NCBI GenBank assembly: GCA_017997825.1
Contig: JAGOEH010000201.1
Span: 1 to 5,742, forward strand
DNA from: Candidatus Delongbacteria bacterium
Lineage (GTDB): Bacteria; JAGOEH01
DNA: 5,742 nucleotides
Reading direction: 5' to 3'
In this document: piece by piece, positions 5,228 to 5,742 of the stretch
Layout: every line of letters starts with the position of its first letter
How positions within the stretch are numbered: the first letter of the stretch is position 1
Made by a program: the position numbers and the translations under genes
The notes under the pieces: model-generated
What the model was told of the DNA's origin: nothing
The model's database searches: none
The model's input: the letters and a program-made list of their open reading frames with translations, nothing else

Positions 5228-5742
5228 ATGAGAAAATCCGGCGATAAAACCCGTAAAAAAATCCTGGATACCGCACTCAAGATTTTTGCCCACAAAGGAT
5301 TTCTGGCCGCCCGGGTATCGGATATTTCCAAACAAGCCGGAACGGCTCATGGCCTGCTATACTATTATTTCCGCGATAAAGAAGATATTCTGCAGGCCAT
5401 CTTTGAGGAAAACTGGAAGGAACTGACCAAGAATGTACAGGGTGTGATCGACCATCACGGCGGAACAGTCCAGAAGATCGAGGCCATCATTTCCTATGTG
5501 TTCCATGTATTTCACAATCATCCCGACCTGTTCCGGGTCATTGTGATCAATCTCCGCTACACCCCGGAAATCAGCCAAAGCATTCGGATCGGGCTGCTGA
5601 AAGATTTTTTAAACCCGCTGTATACCCTGTTCAAAAAAGGCCAGCGGGAAGGCACCTTCATTAAAACGATCGATCCCGAAGTCGCCATTCAGCTCCTGTT
5701 TGGAATGGTGGAAAACTCGATCCGCAGCATTCTGATCGGGGT
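5228..5742 (+). CDS. TetR-family repressor, FadR-like, 3' end missing
   Basis: The frame runs from ATG at 5228 to the window end, giving 171 residues with no stop. TetR proteins usually have 190-210, so only the last few tens of codons are missing. Residues 8-55 form the DNA-binding domain: the helix 'TRKKILDTALKIFAHKGF', then 'VSDISKQAGTAHGLLYYYFRDKEDIL' with the HTH and the 'YYYF.DKE' signature. The remaining helical part binds ligand and forms the dimer. Its 'LFRVIVINLRYTPEISQSI' and 'LFKKGQREGTF' segments recall the fatty-acid-responsive FadR/PsrA branch, in which long-chain acyl-CoA releases the repressor. I judge this from memory of the family, so the ligand is uncertain. The gene follows the methyltransferase by 40 bp, has its own good ribosome site and is probably co-transcribed with it. 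Autoregulation through the dyads at 4165-4225 is plausible, since TetR genes commonly control their own operon and a divergent neighbour. Confidence 0.85.
   Translation, partial: MRKSGDKTRKKILDTALKIFAHKGFLAARVSDISKQAGTAHGLLYYYFRDKEDILQAIFEENWKELTKNVQGVIDHHGGTVQKIEAIISYVFHVFHNHPDLFRVIVINLRYTPEISQSIRIGLLKDFLNPLYTLFKKGQREGTFIKTIDPEVAIQLLFGMVENSIRSILIG

Noticed and set aside
4942-5331. A 129-codon minus-strand open frame across the methyltransferase-tetR junction
   Set aside because: It would overlap two genes with clear domains and crosses the tetR ribosome site. The translation resembles no family I know.
1-5742. CRISPR array, insertion sequence, attachment site, tRNA or riboswitch
   Set aside because: I looked for spaced direct repeats, terminal inverted repeats with a transposase, tRNA-like cloverleaf ends and long structured leaders on both strands and saw none. 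The leader of about 95 bases before the methyltransferase shows no riboswitch pattern I recognise.

Overview
This window is about 5.7 kb of a compact bacterial chromosome of roughly balanced GC content. It has short intergenic gaps, a 4-base ATGA gene overlap and mostly housekeeping or envelope-type genes. I see no rRNA, tRNA, CRISPR array, phage gene or insertion sequence. The lineage cannot be fixed from sequence alone. The MinD-like ATPase, with its long helical N-terminus and motifs such as 'DLGAANLHTCLGI' and 'PEPTAIEN', reminds me of orphan MinD/ParA-family proteins of Desulfobacterota, Myxococcota and related Gram-negative phyla. That is an impression, not a measured match.

Layout, left to right. 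(1) The 3' end of an SGNH/GDSL hydrolase gene on the + strand, closed by a strong intrinsic terminator. (2) A convergent gap of about 200 bp. (3) A tight minus-strand operon, read right to left: a coiled-coil MinD/ParA-like ATPase with a TTG start, a HAD phosphatase of the pyrimidine 5'-nucleotidase type that overlaps it by ATGA, and a TatD-family metal-dependent hydrolase 3 bp further on. (4) A 100-bp gap with a G-rich tract, then a family 2 glycosyltransferase on the same strand. (5) An AT-rich divergent control region (about 4155-4341) holding a near-consensus + strand promoter, a perfect 14-bp palindrome and two further dyads. (6) A + strand pair: a class I SAM-dependent methyltransferase and, 40 bp later, a TetR-family repressor cut by the window end.

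How the genes may work together (inference). The right-hand part looks like a locally regulated module. A TetR-family protein resembling the fatty-acid-responsive FadR type sits behind a methyltransferase and faces a divergent glycosyltransferase across a dyad-rich region, which would suit control of an envelope or lipid modification. The left-hand operon couples a positioning-type ATPase to two small hydrolases of nucleotide and nucleic-acid type. No member has a known role that explains the grouping. The ATPase, with about 200 residues of uncharacterised helical sequence ahead of its nucleotide-binding domain, is the least ordinary protein here.

I found nothing I can firmly call a new biological system. 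The most useful leads are the ATPase architecture with its operon partners, and the nested operator/promoter arrangement at 4155-4240.
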